The translations under genes and the position numbers were made by a program. From positions 124,001-188,000 of the forward strand of contig NZ_OCNJ01000004.1 in the NCBI RefSeq assembly GCF_900230255.1: a DNA stretch of 64,000 nucleotides, written 5' to 3'. The stretch is from Caenispirillum bisanense. Its GTDB lineage: Bacteria; Pseudomonadota; Alphaproteobacteria; Rhodospirillales; Rhodospirillaceae. Each line of letters begins with the position of its first letter. Position 1 is the stretch's first letter. Below are positions 1-9,088 of the stretch, in pieces. Under the pieces are notes generated by a model that saw only the letters and a list, made by a program, of their open reading frames with translations, was not told the DNA's origin and made no database searches.

Positions 1-2
1 AA

Positions 3-593
3 AGCCTGCTCAGCCGCGCCAACGCCAACTGGGCCGCCACCGCCTACGTCGCCGCCTCGGTGCTGGTGACCGCCTGGCTGCTGGAGCGCGACCGCACGCG
101 GCTGTTCAAGGCCGCCGTCGCGCTGCACCTCGTGGTGATCTTCGTGCTGCACAACTTCACCCTGCTCGCGCCGCTCGCCGGCATCGCGCCGGGCAGCAAG
201 CTCGACCCGCTGAAGCGGGTGCGCGGCTGGGACGTCATGGGCGACAGCATCGCCGGCCTGCGCGCCCAGGCGCCCGACGCCCGGCTGCTGTTCGACGACC
301 GCAAGACCATGGCGACGCTGGTCTATTACGTGCAGCCGCACCCCTTCGCCGCCCGCATGTGGAACCCCGGCGGCGCCATCGAGAACCACTACGAGCTGGA
401 AATGGCGCTGGGCGACGCCGATGTGGGCGCCGGGCCCTTCCTCTACGTCACCCGCGCCGAGGATCCGGCGGCCGTGGTGGGCCGCTTCGAGACGGCGGAG
501 CGAGTGGCGGTGCTGCGGGTGAGCCTGTCGGAAGACGCGGCGCTGACGCTCAACGTCTGGCGCCTGGACGGATTTCAGGGATACGGGTCTTGA
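3..593 (+). CDS. ArnT/PMT-like glycosyltransferase family 39, C-terminal part
   Basis: The open frame enters from the left edge, so only the last 196 residues are visible and the start lies outside the window. The first residues read SLLSRANANWAATAYVAA. The ANANWAA sequence just before a transmembrane segment is typical of alphaproteobacterial membrane glycosyltransferases of the GT39/GT83 (PMT/ArnT) group. These move a sugar from a polyprenyl-phosphate carrier onto lipid A or another envelope acceptor on the periplasmic side. After one or two hydrophobic segments comes a soluble region, consistent with the periplasmic tail of the family; the catalytic N-terminal half cannot be seen. The stop overlaps the TTG start of the PAP2 gene, so the two are probably translated together. 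Confidence 0.75.
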   Translation, partial: SLLSRANANWAATAYVAASVLVTAWLLERDRTRLFKAAVALHLVVIFVLHNFTLLAPLAGIAPGSKLDPLKRVRGWDVMGDSIAGLRAQAPDARLLFDDRKTMATLVYYVQPHPFAARMWNPGGAIENHYELEMALGDADVGAGPFLYVTRAEDPAAVVGRFETAERVAVLRVSLSEDAALTLNVWRLDGFQGYGS

Positions 594-1273
594 TCGGTCG
601 TTTCATCGAGGCCGCCGGCGCCTCCATCCGCGCCCGGCCGGCCGCCTGGGCGCTGGCCCTGGTGGCCTTCTTCCTGCTGTTCCCCAAGGTCGACATCTGG
701 GCGAGCGGCCTGTTCTACGAGCCGGGCGCCGGCTTCGTGCACGCCCGCGGCTGGTTCGCCGAGTTCGTCCGCAAGGGCCTGCCGGTGCTGCTGTTCGGGG
801 CGCTGCTGTTCGTGGTGATCCTGTGGGTCGCCGGCCGCCTGCTCGGCCAGCGCTTCCTCGGCATCGACGGGCGGGTGACGCTTTTCCTGGCCTCCTCGCT
901 CGCCATCGGGCCGGGGCTCGTGGTCAACACCCTCCTCAAGGAGAACTGGGGCCGCGCCCGGCCGAGCCAGATCAAGGAATTCGGCGGCGACGCCGTCTAC
1001 ACCGCGCCGTGGGAGGTGACGGACCAGTGCGTCAGCAACTGCTCCTTCACGTCGGGCCACGGGGCGCTGGGCTTCTGGCTGGTCGCCTTCGCCTTCCTGG
1101 CGCCGCGCCGCTGGCGGGGCGAGGCCATCGCCGCCGCCCTGCTGGCGGGCTCGGGCGTGGCGCTGGTGCGCATCATCCAGGGCGGCCACTTCCTGTCCGA
1201 CACCCTCTGGTCCGCCGTCATCGTCGTGTCCATCACCTGGGCGCTGCACCGCCTGATCCTGGGAAAGCGCTGA
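590..1273 (+). CDS. PAP2-family membrane phosphatase
   Basis: This 227-residue integral membrane protein carries the three phosphatase signatures of the PAP2 family: KENWGRARP (motif 1, K-x6-RP), a TSGH where most members have PSGH (motif 2), and R-x5-H-x3-D in VRIIQGGHFLSD (motif 3). Such enzymes dephosphorylate phosphatidic acid, undecaprenyl pyrophosphate or lipid A phosphates. I chose the TTG start because it overlaps the preceding stop (TTGA), and the reading frame upstream of it is only a shadow of the glycosyltransferase. The link to a lipid-sugar glycosyltransferase suggests a lipid A or polyprenyl-phosphate substrate, but this is inferred from position. Confidence 0.85.
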   Translation: MIGRFIEAAGASIRARPAAWALALVAFFLLFPKVDIWASGLFYEPGAGFVHARGWFAEFVRKGLPVLLFGALLFVVILWVAGRLLGQRFLGIDGRVTLFLASSLAIGPGLVVNTLLKENWGRARPSQIKEFGGDAVYTAPWEVTDQCVSNCSFTSGHGALGFWLVAFAFLAPRRWRGEAIAAALLAGSGVALVRIIQGGHFLSDTLWSAVIVVSITWALHRLILGKR

Positions 1274-1277
1274 CGCC

Positions 1278-2699
1278 ATGACCGATCTCGTCCGCCTCAC
1301 CGCCGTCGCGGCCGTGCGCGCCCTGCGGGCCGGCCGCGTCTCGCCGCTGGAGCTGATCGACGCGGCGCTGGCCCGCATCGCCGCCGTCGACCCGGTGGTC
1401 AACGCCCTGCCGACGCTGTGCCCCGACCGCGCCCGCGACCACGCCCGCCGCGTCATGGCCGGGACGGGCGAAACCGGCGCCGCCGGCTGGCTCGCCGGGC
1501 TGCCACTGGTGGTGAAGGACCTGACGGACGTCGCCGGCGTGCGCACCACCTACGGCTCGCCCCTGTTCGCCGAGGCCGTGCCCAAGGCCAGCGACATCCT
1601 GGTGGAGCGGCTGGAAGCGCGCGGCGGCGTCGTGCTCGCCAAGAGCAACACGCCCGAATGGGGTGCGGGCGGCAATACCTTCAACGACGTGTTCGGCCGC
1701 ACCCTGAACCCGTGGGATACGCGCATGACCTGCGGCGGCTCCTCCGGCGGCTCGGCAGTGGCGCTGGCGACGGGCATGGCGTGGCTGGCGACGGGCTCCG
1801 ACCTCGGCGGGTCGCTGCGCCTGCCGGCCTCGTTCTGCGGCGTCGTCGGCCTGCGCCCGAGCCCCGGCCGCGTCGCCCACGGCCCGACGCGCGAGCCCTT
1901 CGGCCCGCTGTGGACCGACGGCCCCATGGGCCGCACCGTCGCCGACGTGGCGCTGATGCTCGACGCCATGACGGGGCCCGACCGCCGCGACCCGGTGGCG
2001 CTGGAGGCTCCGCCCGCGCCCTTCCTCGCCGCCGCCGAGCGCCCGTCGGCGCCGCGCCGGGTGGCGTGGTCGCCGGACCTGGGCGTCGGGCCGGTGGACC
2101 CCGAGATCGCCGCCCTGTCGGCCGCCGCCGTCCGCCGCTTCGCCGACGCCGGCTGCGAGGTGGAGGAGGTGTCGCTCGACCTGTCGCCCGCCCGCGAGGC
2201 CTTCCAGACCCTGCGCGCCGCCAGCTTCGCCACCACCATGGGGCCGCTGCTGGAGCACCGCCGCGAGTCGTTGAAGCCCGAGGTGGTGTGGAACATCGAG
2301 AAAGGCCTCGCCCTCACCGCCGCCGACATCGCCCGCGCCGAACGCCAGCGCGCCGGCATCGTGGCCAAAATGGCGCGGCTGTTCGAGACCTACGACCTGC
2401 TGGCTTGTCCGGTGGCACCGGTGGCGCCCTTCCCGGTGGAGCAGCGCTGGGTGGAGGAGATCGCCGGCGAGCGGCTGGCGACCTACGTCGATTGGCTGGC
2501 GCTGACCTTCGCCGTCACGCTGACCGGCTGCCCGGCGCTGAGCGTCCCGGCCGCCCTGACGGGTTCCGGCCTGCCCGTCGGCCTGCAGCTGATCGGCCGC
2601 CCGCGAGGCGAGACGGCGCTGCTGTCGCACGCAGCGCTGTTCGAGGGGCTGACGGGCCTGGCAACGGCCGTGCCGCGCGATCCGACTATTCCCGCATAG
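1278..2699 (+). CDS. Amidase-signature family amidase
   Basis: This 473-residue protein belongs to the amidase signature family, which hydrolyses amide bonds with a Ser-cisSer-Lys triad. Visible triad residues are K80 (LVVKDLTD), S155 in GGSSGG and the nucleophile S179 in GSDLGGSL. The fragment SFCGVVGLRPSPGRV, which follows the nucleophile in the family, is intact. Length is normal for a stand-alone amidase, and it lacks the features of GatA partner genes (no gatB or gatC nearby). It starts four bases after the PAP2 stop, so it may be the last gene of that operon. The substrate cannot be told from sequence. Confidence 0.9.
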   Translation: MTDLVRLTAVAAVRALRAGRVSPLELIDAALARIAAVDPVVNALPTLCPDRARDHARRVMAGTGETGAAGWLAGLPLVVKDLTDVAGVRTTYGSPLFAEAVPKASDILVERLEARGGVVLAKSNTPEWGAGGNTFNDVFGRTLNPWDTRMTCGGSSGGSAVALATGMAWLATGSDLGGSLRLPASFCGVVGLRPSPGRVAHGPTREPFGPLWTDGPMGRTVADVALMLDAMTGPDRRDPVALEAPPAPFLAAAERPSAPRRVAWSPDLGVGPVDPEIAALSAAAVRRFADAGCEVEEVSLDLSPAREAFQTLRAASFATTMGPLLEHRRESLKPEVVWNIEKGLALTAADIARAERQRAGIVAKMARLFETYDLLACPVAPVAPFPVEQRWVEEIAGERLATYVDWLALTFAVTLTGCPALSVPAALTGSGLPVGLQLIGRPRGETALLSHAALFEGLTGLATAVPRDPTIPA

Positions 2700-3162
2700 C
2701 TAGAAAGAAAGCCATTGCCTCCGGACGCGAATCCGTGTGGCATGGCCGGGCAGTGGGCGAACGCAGCAGGACCGGGCAGGCGGTCCGACCGGAGGAGACG
2801 GGCCCCTCCGGCCGAGGCGGAGGCCCCGCCGACTGTTCGGAGAAAATGCGATGCGCTGGATTCCCAGACCATCCATTACCATCGAATTCGAAAAGACCCG
2901 GACGCGCCTGCTACTACGCGTCCGGATCACATTCGGATAAGCAACAGATGGTACCGGCAGGGGCGTTACCGCGCCCCTGCCACTCCGATATTAGCACCCC
3001 ACCGCTCCCACGCAAGGCCCTCCGAGCCGCCGGCCGCTTCCGCGACGGCTCCATGAAATCCACCGTCGCCCGCCACCCGAACGGAGGGCGGCGCTTGCCG
3101 GTGGGCGGGGGCGCAGGTACGATGCGGCGCAGCAAAACCCCACCCCGGAGGAGGCTGTACCC
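2700..3162. other. 463-bp intergenic region with two hairpins
   Basis: No convincing gene is visible. Base composition is lower in GC than in the neighbours. Two perfect inverted repeats stand out: a 9-bp stem with a 10-base loop at 2898-2925 and a 10-bp stem with a 6-base loop at 2956-2981. The first is followed on the minus strand by a short T-rich stretch (TCTTTTC). The ribosome binding site of the maoC gene (GGAGGA) lies at the right edge. Confidence 0.5.
2956..2981. terminator. Hairpin, possible terminator of the amidase operon
   Basis: The arms GGCAGGGGCG and CGCCCCTGCC pair perfectly over 10 bp around a 6-base loop. No T-run follows on the plus strand, so it is at best a weak intrinsic terminator. 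Confidence 0.35.
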
Positions 3163-3594
3163 ATGTCCGACGACGTGATCCTCAACTACTACGAAGACAT
3201 CGAGGTCGGCCAGAAGGCCTCCTACGGCAAGACCATCACGGAAGCCGACATCCTGCTGTTCTCGGGCGTGTCGGGCGACACGAACCCGGTCCACCTGAAC
3301 CAGGAATACGCCGAGACCACCATGTTCAAGGGTCGCATCGCCCACGGCATGCTGTCGGCGGCGCTGATTTCCACCGTGTTCGGCACCAAGCTGCCGGGGC
3401 CGGGCTGCATCTACGTCGGCCAGAGCCTGAAGTTCAAGGCGCCGGTGCGCATCGGCGACACCGTGACCGCCACCGTGGAATGCACCGGCAAGGTCGACGA
3501 GAAGAAGTTCTGCACCTTCCGCACCGTCTGCACGGTCAACGGCAAGCCGGTGATCGACGGCGAAGCGACCCTGATGGTGCCGAGCCGCGGCTGA
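3163..3594 (+). CDS. MaoC-family (R)-specific enoyl-CoA hydratase
   Basis: This 143-residue protein has the hot-dog fold sequence of single-domain MaoC dehydratases such as PhaJ. The hydratase motif is clear: SGDTNPVHLN supplies the catalytic Asp and His (D-x4-H), followed by FKGRIAHGML. Such enzymes hydrate trans-2-enoyl-CoA to (R)-3-hydroxyacyl-CoA, linking beta-oxidation to polyhydroxyalkanoate synthesis, though some relatives act on other CoA esters. The start ATG has a good GGAGGA site upstream. The gene stands alone, ending in an intrinsic terminator. Confidence 0.9.
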   Translation: MSDDVILNYYEDIEVGQKASYGKTITEADILLFSGVSGDTNPVHLNQEYAETTMFKGRIAHGMLSAALISTVFGTKLPGPGCIYVGQSLKFKAPVRIGDTVTATVECTGKVDEKKFCTFRTVCTVNGKPVIDGEATLMVPSRG

Positions 3595-3627
3595 GCCGCC
3601 CGGTCGGCGCATCATCACGCATAAGCG

Positions 3628-3665
3628 GCGGCCCGAGGCGAAAATCGACTCGGGCCGCTGTTGAT
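3628..3665 (+). terminator. Intrinsic terminator after the MaoC gene
   Basis: GCGGCCCGAG (3628-3637) pairs with CTCGGGCCGC (3649-3658), a 10-bp stem with an 11-base loop, followed by TGTTGATT. Confidence 0.6.
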
Positions 3666-3694
3666 TCGGGCCGGCCATCGCTACATTAGAAGGC

Positions 3695-6226
3695 GTGACG
3701 AAGCCCGCAGCCCCCTCGCCGCGGCCGCCCCTGGCGGGTCGCCTTCTCCTCGCCCGCTGGTCGCTCCTGACCGAGCGGCTGTGGGAGCGGCTGTGGCCGG
3801 CGGCGACGCTGGTGCTGCTGTTCCTCGGGCTGGCCTTCCTCGACGTCCTGCCGCGCCTGCCGGGCTGGCTGCACCTCGGCCTGCTGGCGGCCCTCGGACT
3901 CGGCGCCGCCGGTGCCCTCGCCGTTGCCCTCTTCCGCTTCCCCTGGCCGACCCCCGACGAGGCGCGCACCCTGCTGGAGACGCGCGGCGCGCCGGGCGAC
4001 ACCCGCCTGCCCTATCACCGGCCGCTCACCGCCCTCATGGACCAGCCCGCCCGCCCGGCCGACGACGCCTTCGCGGCCGGCCTGTGGCAGGCCCACCGCG
4101 AGCGCATGCTGGCGGCGGCGCGACGCCTGTCGGTGCCGGCCCCGGCGCCGCACATGGCGACGCGCGATCCACTCGGCGTGCGCGCCGTCGGCGTGCTGAC
4201 GGTGGTGGTGGGGCTGGCGGTCGGCTGGGGCGATCTCGGCCAGCGGCTGGCGCGGGCGGTGACCCCGACCCTGCCGCAGGGGGCGACCCTGCCGCTCACC
4301 GCCGACGTGTGGATCACGCCGCCCGCCTATACCGGCCGACCGCCCGTCACCCTCACCGCCGGCCGCGAGAGCGCCACCGCCGCCGGCGGCGTGGCCGCAC
4401 CGCAGGCCTTAGGTCCGGTGCGGGTGCCGGAAGGCTCGGCGCTGGTCGCCCTGGTGCACGGCGCCGCGGCGCCCGTGCTGACCGCCGGCGGTGCGCCGGT
4501 GCCACTGGAGCAGATCGGCGACGGCAGCCACCGCCTGGAAACCACCCTCGACACCGGCAGCCGCCTCGTCATCGAGGACGACGGCCGCACCGTCGCCGAC
4601 TGGCCGGTGGCGGTCACCGCCGACATGCCGCCCACCGTGCGCTTCACCGGCGCCCCCGACGAGGCCAGCCGCTGGCGCCTGCGCCTGCCCTACGCCGCCG
4701 GCGACGACTACGGCATCCAGCAGTTCGTGCTGCAGGTGGCGCGCCCCGACCGGCCCGACACGCCGACCCTGGAGGTCGCCCTCGATCCGCCGGCGCCGTC
4801 CCCCGCCGACAACGAGCTGGTGGAGCGCGAAGGCGCGGCGGCCGTCGACCTGACGCCGCACCCGTGGGCGGGCCTGCCGGTCACGGTCCGCCTGAAGGCG
4901 ACCGACGGCGCCGGCCAGACGGCCCTGTCGGACCTCATCGACACGGTGCTGCCGGAACGGCGCTTCCAGCACCCCGTGGCCGCCGCCATCGCGGCCGTGC
5001 GCAAGGAAGTGGCGCGCGACCCCAGCACCGCCCCCGGCGCCTCGGCGGTGCTCGACCGCCTGCATCAGGAAGTCGACGCCTACGACGGCGACCCGGTGGT
5101 CTACCTGGGCCTGCGCATCGCCGCCAACCGCCTCTACCACGAGAAGGGCGCGGCGGTGGACCCGGTTCTCGGCCTCCTGTGGGAGCTGGCGGTGCGCCTG
5201 GAGGACGGCGGCCTGACCATGGCGAGCCGCGACCTCGAAGCCGCCGAGGAGGCCCTGCGCGAGGCGCTGGAGAACGACGCCTCCGACGCCGAGGTGGAGC
5301 GGCTGCTGAACGAACTGCAACAGGCGCTGGACCGCTTCAGCGAGATGCTGGCGCAGATGATGCAGCAGATGCCGCAGATGCCCATGATGGGGCAGCTGCC
5401 GCAGGACATGCAGATGATCGACCCCTCGCAGATGCGCGAAATGCTGGAGCGCATGCGCGAGATGAACGAGCTGGGCTCGCGCGAGGCGGCTAAGGCCATG
5501 CTCGACGAGCTGTCGCGCATGATGGAGGCCATGCGCAACATGCAGCCCATGAGCCCCGACCAGATGCAGCAGATGCAGCAGGCGCAGGAGATGATGCGCG
5601 AACTGCAGAAGCTGGCCCGCGAGCAGGAGCAGATGCTGGAGCAGAGCTTCGCCGAGAGCCAGCAGCAGCAGCGCCAGGGCGGCCAGCCGAATCCAGGGCA
5701 GCAAGGGCAACAGGGGCAGCAGGGGCAGTCCGGCAGCCAGGGCCAGGGCGGCAGCGGCCAGTCCATGGCGCAGGCGCAGGAAGATCTGCGCATGCGGCTC
5801 GGCGACCTCATGCGCCGGCTGGGCGAGATGGCCGGCCAGGTGCCCGACAACCTGGGCCAGGCGGAAATGGCCATGCGCGGCGCCGCGGAAGCCTTGCAGG
5901 GCGACCGCTTCGGCTCCGCCGCCGACGCCCAGGGCCAGGCGCTGGAAGCCATGCGCCAGGGCATGGGGCAGGCCATGCAGCAGATGATGCAGGCCATGGG
6001 CATGCCCGGCATGATGCCGATGCCCATGCCGACCATGGGCGCAGCCCCCGGCCGCGACCCGCTGGGCCGCCGCGGCGGGGTCGATCCGGGCACCACCAAG
6101 GTGCCGACGGAACCGGAAGAGAAGCGCGCCCGCGAGCTGCTGGAAGAACTGCGCCGCCGCGCCGGCGACCGTGATCGCCCGGCGCCGGAGCTGGATTACC
6201 TGCACCGGCTGCTGCGGCAGTTCTGA
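3695..6226 (+). CDS. DUF4175 / TIGR02302 family membrane protein
   Basis: This 843-residue protein of unknown function matches the alphaproteobacterial TIGR02302/DUF4175 family in length and layout. Two or three transmembrane segments lie in the first 75 residues and another near residue 170. A large soluble region follows, then a long helical C-terminal region extremely rich in Met and Gln (for example MMQQMPQMPMM) with a Q/G/S low-complexity stretch near residues 650-690. The family is usually placed at the inner membrane with a periplasmic domain, and no reaction is known. The GTG start follows closely after the upstream terminator. The gene seems to be transcribed alone. Confidence 0.85.
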   Translation: MTKPAAPSPRPPLAGRLLLARWSLLTERLWERLWPAATLVLLFLGLAFLDVLPRLPGWLHLGLLAALGLGAAGALAVALFRFPWPTPDEARTLLETRGAPGDTRLPYHRPLTALMDQPARPADDAFAAGLWQAHRERMLAAARRLSVPAPAPHMATRDPLGVRAVGVLTVVVGLAVGWGDLGQRLARAVTPTLPQGATLPLTADVWITPPAYTGRPPVTLTAGRESATAAGGVAAPQALGPVRVPEGSALVALVHGAAAPVLTAGGAPVPLEQIGDGSHRLETTLDTGSRLVIEDDGRTVADWPVAVTADMPPTVRFTGAPDEASRWRLRLPYAAGDDYGIQQFVLQVARPDRPDTPTLEVALDPPAPSPADNELVEREGAAAVDLTPHPWAGLPVTVRLKATDGAGQTALSDLIDTVLPERRFQHPVAAAIAAVRKEVARDPSTAPGASAVLDRLHQEVDAYDGDPVVYLGLRIAANRLYHEKGAAVDPVLGLLWELAVRLEDGGLTMASRDLEAAEEALREALENDASDAEVERLLNELQQALDRFSEMLAQMMQQMPQMPMMGQLPQDMQMIDPSQMREMLERMREMNELGSREAAKAMLDELSRMMEAMRNMQPMSPDQMQQMQQAQEMMRELQKLAREQEQMLEQSFAESQQQQRQGGQPNPGQQGQQGQQGQSGSQGQGGSGQSMAQAQEDLRMRLGDLMRRLGEMAGQVPDNLGQAEMAMRGAAEALQGDRFGSAADAQGQALEAMRQGMGQAMQQMMQAMGMPGMMPMPMPTMGAAPGRDPLGRRGGVDPGTTKVPTEPEEKRARELLEELRRRAGDRDRPAPELDYLHRLLRQF

Positions 6227-6266
6227 CGGAGGGAGTGCGACGGCCTACGGACCGCGAAGGCCCGCC

Positions 6267-7265
6267 TCAGCCCTCGCCGGCGGTGGTGGCCATGCCTTCC
6301 GGCGGCGGCGTCCAGTCGACCTCGAACCGCCGCGCCGCCGCTGCCGGGTTTTCCAGCGTCAGGCGGAAGCCGGCGGTGGCGTCGGGCTCCAGCGTCGGCT
6401 GGGGCGGACGCGACACCATGGACTGGATCGGCTTGTCCTCGGCATCGTAGAGGGTGAGCTTCAGGTGCGGCAGGGTCTGCTCGCCGCCCGAAATGTTGGC
6501 GACGAAGCCGCGCACGATGAGCGTGTCGACGCCGTCTTCCACCACCCGCTCGCCGGCCACGTTCTGGAACCGCAGGCCGACGCCGATCGTCTGGACCGGC
6601 AGCCCGAGGGCGGTGTAGACACCCGCCGCCTGCGGCACCCAGGCCATGATCTCGTGGCGGCCGAACCAGCCGCCGGCGGCGACGGCGCCGACCACCAGGG
6701 CGAGGCCGACGACCATGGCCGGCCAGCGCGAGCGGCTTTTGCCGCCCTCGTCGTCCGGCAGTTCGAACATGGAGGGGATGGGGTCGGGCGAATCGGCGTC
6801 GAGCAGGCTGTCGATGTCGCGGCGTCGGCTGTCGTCGGCGCCCTGGTCGTCGTCGTCGTCGTCGGGCACGGTCTGCTTCAGCAGATCGGCCAGGGCGTCG
6901 AGGTCGGTGGTCTCGTCGTCGCCCATGTCGCGGCGCGACGGCGCATCGTCGAACCCGGATTCGAGCGGGATGTCGCCGGCGTCGGGCGCGGCCTGACGGC
7001 GGAAGGTGCCGGCGTCGGCGTCCATCTCCATGGGCAGCGGGCCGTCGTCGGCGCCGCCCCCGGCAGGGGCCGCCACAGCGGCGGTGGCGCGCACCGGCGC
7101 GGCCGGCGCCGCGTCGAACGCGGCGGAGTCGAAGGCGTCCGCTTCGGGCGGCATCTGGTGCCACACGTGCTCGCAGCGGGCGCACCGCATCTTGCGGCCC
7201 GCAACGCCCAGCGCCCCGTCAGGCAGGGTGAAGCGGGAGTCGCAATTGGGACAGCTGACGATCAT
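6267..7265 (-). CDS. MJ0042-type zinc-finger protein with DUF3426 domain
   Basis: The 332-residue product begins MIVSCPNCDSRFTLPDG and has a second CxxC at CARC, the N-terminal MJ0042 zinc ribbon. An acidic low-complexity linker rich in Asp follows, including a DDDDDD run. Next come one transmembrane segment near residues 205-225 (MVVGLALVVGAVAAGGWFG) and a C-terminal DUF3426-like domain. Function is unknown. In alphaproteobacteria this gene is commonly found divergent from ftsE, as here, which hints at a role in envelope or division control. The two genes share the 7266-7396 promoter region. Confidence 0.85.
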   Translation of the reverse strand: MIVSCPNCDSRFTLPDGALGVAGRKMRCARCEHVWHQMPPEADAFDSAAFDAAPAAPVRATAAVAAPAGGGADDGPLPMEMDADAGTFRRQAAPDAGDIPLESGFDDAPSRRDMGDDETTDLDALADLLKQTVPDDDDDDQGADDSRRRDIDSLLDADSPDPIPSMFELPDDEGGKSRSRWPAMVVGLALVVGAVAAGGWFGRHEIMAWVPQAAGVYTALGLPVQTIGVGLRFQNVAGERVVEDGVDTLIVRGFVANISGGEQTLPHLKLTLYDAEDKPIQSMVSRPPQPTLEPDATAGFRLTLENPAAAARRFEVDWTPPPEGMATTAGEG

Positions 7266-7396
7266 CCGTTCCGCTTGTCTTGCAAAAAGCTCTGATACTT
7301 ATAGGACTTGCGAGATATCAACACAAGCACGACCCGTCCCCTGGACGGATCGGGGCCGCCCATGTAAACCTCGGGGCCGGCAAAGGTGAGGAAAGC

Positions 7397-8167
7397 GTGC
7401 GGACTTCCCCGGATACCGCGGACGCCGTCGTCCGTTTCGAGAGCGTGGGACTGCGCTACGGCAACGGACCGGAGGTGCTCCAGGACGTCAGCTTCAGCCT
7501 GACACGCGGCTCGTTCCATTTTCTGACCGGGCCGTCGGGCGCCGGCAAGACGTCACTGCTGTCGCTGCTGTATCTGGCGCGGCGGCCGTCGCGCGGGCTG
7601 ATTTCCATCTTCGGCCGCGACGTCACCGCCATGGAGCGCGACGAGCTGCCGCCCATCCGCCGCCGGCTCGGCGTCGTGTTCCAGGACTTCCGCCTGCTCG
7701 ACCACCTGAGCGCGCTCGACAACGTCGCCCTGCCGCTGCGGGTCGCCGGCGTGTCGGAAGCCGACATCCAGAAGCACGTGCCCGAACTGCTGGCCTGGGT
7801 CGGCCTGGCCGATCACCTGAACGCCAAGCCCCCCACCCTGTCGGGCGGCCAGAAGCAGCGTGTCGCCATCGCGCGCGCCGTCATCAACCGGCCCGACGTG
7901 CTGGTGGCCGACGAGCCGACGGGCAACGTCGACGACCGCATCGCCTTCCGCCTGCTGCACCTCTTCGCCGAGCTGAACCGCCTCGGCACCTCGGTGGTGA
8001 TCGCCACCCACAACGAGGCGCTGGTGCGCCGCTTCGCCTTCCCCCGCCTGCACCTGGAAGCCGGCCGCCTCGCCGTGCTGCCGCCGCTGGCGGAAGCCGA
8101 GGCCGCCGGCCCGACGGCGGAAACCTTCCCGCAGGCCCTGACCGACGGCGGAGGGGCGGCGCGATGA
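7397..8167 (+). CDS. ftsE: Cell-division ABC transporter ATP-binding protein FtsE
   Basis: This is a 256-residue ABC ATPase with Walker A GPSGAGKTS (residues 45-52), the signature LSGGQKQR, Walker B VLVADEPTGNVD and the H-loop IATHNEA. FtsE pairs with FtsX at the septum and controls periplasmic cell-wall hydrolases. I chose the GTG at 7397 because AGGTGAGG sits just upstream and the protein then starts where FtsE homologues do; a longer frame back to 7280 has no such support. It overlaps ftsX by four bases (ATGA). A short alanine-rich tail extends past the usual FtsE end. Confidence 0.93.
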   Translation: MRTSPDTADAVVRFESVGLRYGNGPEVLQDVSFSLTRGSFHFLTGPSGAGKTSLLSLLYLARRPSRGLISIFGRDVTAMERDELPPIRRRLGVVFQDFRLLDHLSALDNVALPLRVAGVSEADIQKHVPELLAWVGLADHLNAKPPTLSGGQKQRVAIARAVINRPDVLVADEPTGNVDDRIAFRLLHLFAELNRLGTSVVIATHNEALVRRFAFPRLHLEAGRLAVLPPLAEAEAAGPTAETFPQALTDGGGAAR

Positions 8168-9072
8168 TCCCGTTCTTCCAGCCGCGCTCCGACCTGCCCA
8201 TCAGCGCCGATTCCACCGGCCGCTACCTGCCGCTGCTGGTCGCCGTCATGGTCTTCCTGGCGGTGCTGGCGCTGGCCGCGGCGCTCGCCGTCGGCGGCGT
8301 GCTCGACGACTGGCGCCAGGACGTCGCCGGCACGGTGACGGTGCAGATCGTGCCCGCCAGCGGCCCCGACCCCGTCGCCGCCCGCGCCGAGACCGACCGC
8401 CGGGTGGAGCAGGTGCTGGCGGTGCTGCGGGCGCAGTCCTTCATCGTCGTCGCCCGGCCGCTGGAAGAGGCGCAGCTGGTCGGCCTGCTGGAGCCGTGGC
8501 TCGGCAGTTCCGATCTGGTGCGCGACCTGCCGCTGCCGCGCCTCATCGACGTGCAGGTGGCGGAAGGCGCGCGGCCCGACCTCGCCGGCCTCGCCCGCCA
8601 GCTGCGCGAGGAGGTGCCGGGCGCCGCCCTCGACGACCATCAGGTGTGGCTGTCGGGCATCATCGACCTGGCGGAAGGCTTCAGCCTGCTCGGCATCGTG
8701 GTGGTCGGGCTGGTGGCGGCGGCGCTGGCCGCCACCGTCATCCACGCCACCCGCCTCGGGCTGGAGGTCCACCGCGACCAGATCGAGGTGCTGCACCTCA
8801 TCGGCGCCCACGACCGCTACATCGCCCAGCAGTTCGCCGCCCGCATGGTCGGCTGGACGCTGGAGGGCGGGCTGGTCGGGCTCGTGCTCGCCATGCCGAC
8901 GCTCATGCTGGTGGCGTGGTTGGCGCAGGACCTGGAACAGGGCCTGCTGCCGCCGTTCTCGCTCGGGTTCTGGGGCTGGATGGCGCTGGCCCTGGTGCCG
9001 GCCTCCGCCGCCCTGCTGGCGCTGGTGACGGCCCGGGTGACGGTGCGCCGCACCCTGCGCCGCATGCTGTGA
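8164..9072 (+). CDS. ftsX: Cell-division protein FtsX, permease subunit
   Basis: This 302-residue membrane protein has the FtsX layout: a first transmembrane segment near residues 20-45, a periplasmic domain of about 130 residues, then three more transmembrane segments in the C-terminal FtsX/MacB-type permease domain. The cytoplasmic loop after the second segment carries THLGLEVHRDQIEVL-like sequence (HATRLGLEVHRDQIEVLHL region), expected for contact with FtsE. The ATGA overlap with ftsE supports coupled translation and complex formation. Confidence 0.92.
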   Translation: MIPFFQPRSDLPISADSTGRYLPLLVAVMVFLAVLALAAALAVGGVLDDWRQDVAGTVTVQIVPASGPDPVAARAETDRRVEQVLAVLRAQSFIVVARPLEEAQLVGLLEPWLGSSDLVRDLPLPRLIDVQVAEGARPDLAGLARQLREEVPGAALDDHQVWLSGIIDLAEGFSLLGIVVVGLVAAALAATVIHATRLGLEVHRDQIEVLHLIGAHDRYIAQQFAARMVGWTLEGGLVGLVLAMPTLMLVAWLAQDLEQGLLPPFSLGFWGWMALALVPASAALLALVTARVTVRRTLRRML

Positions 9073-9088
9073 CGGAAGGCCGCCCGCC

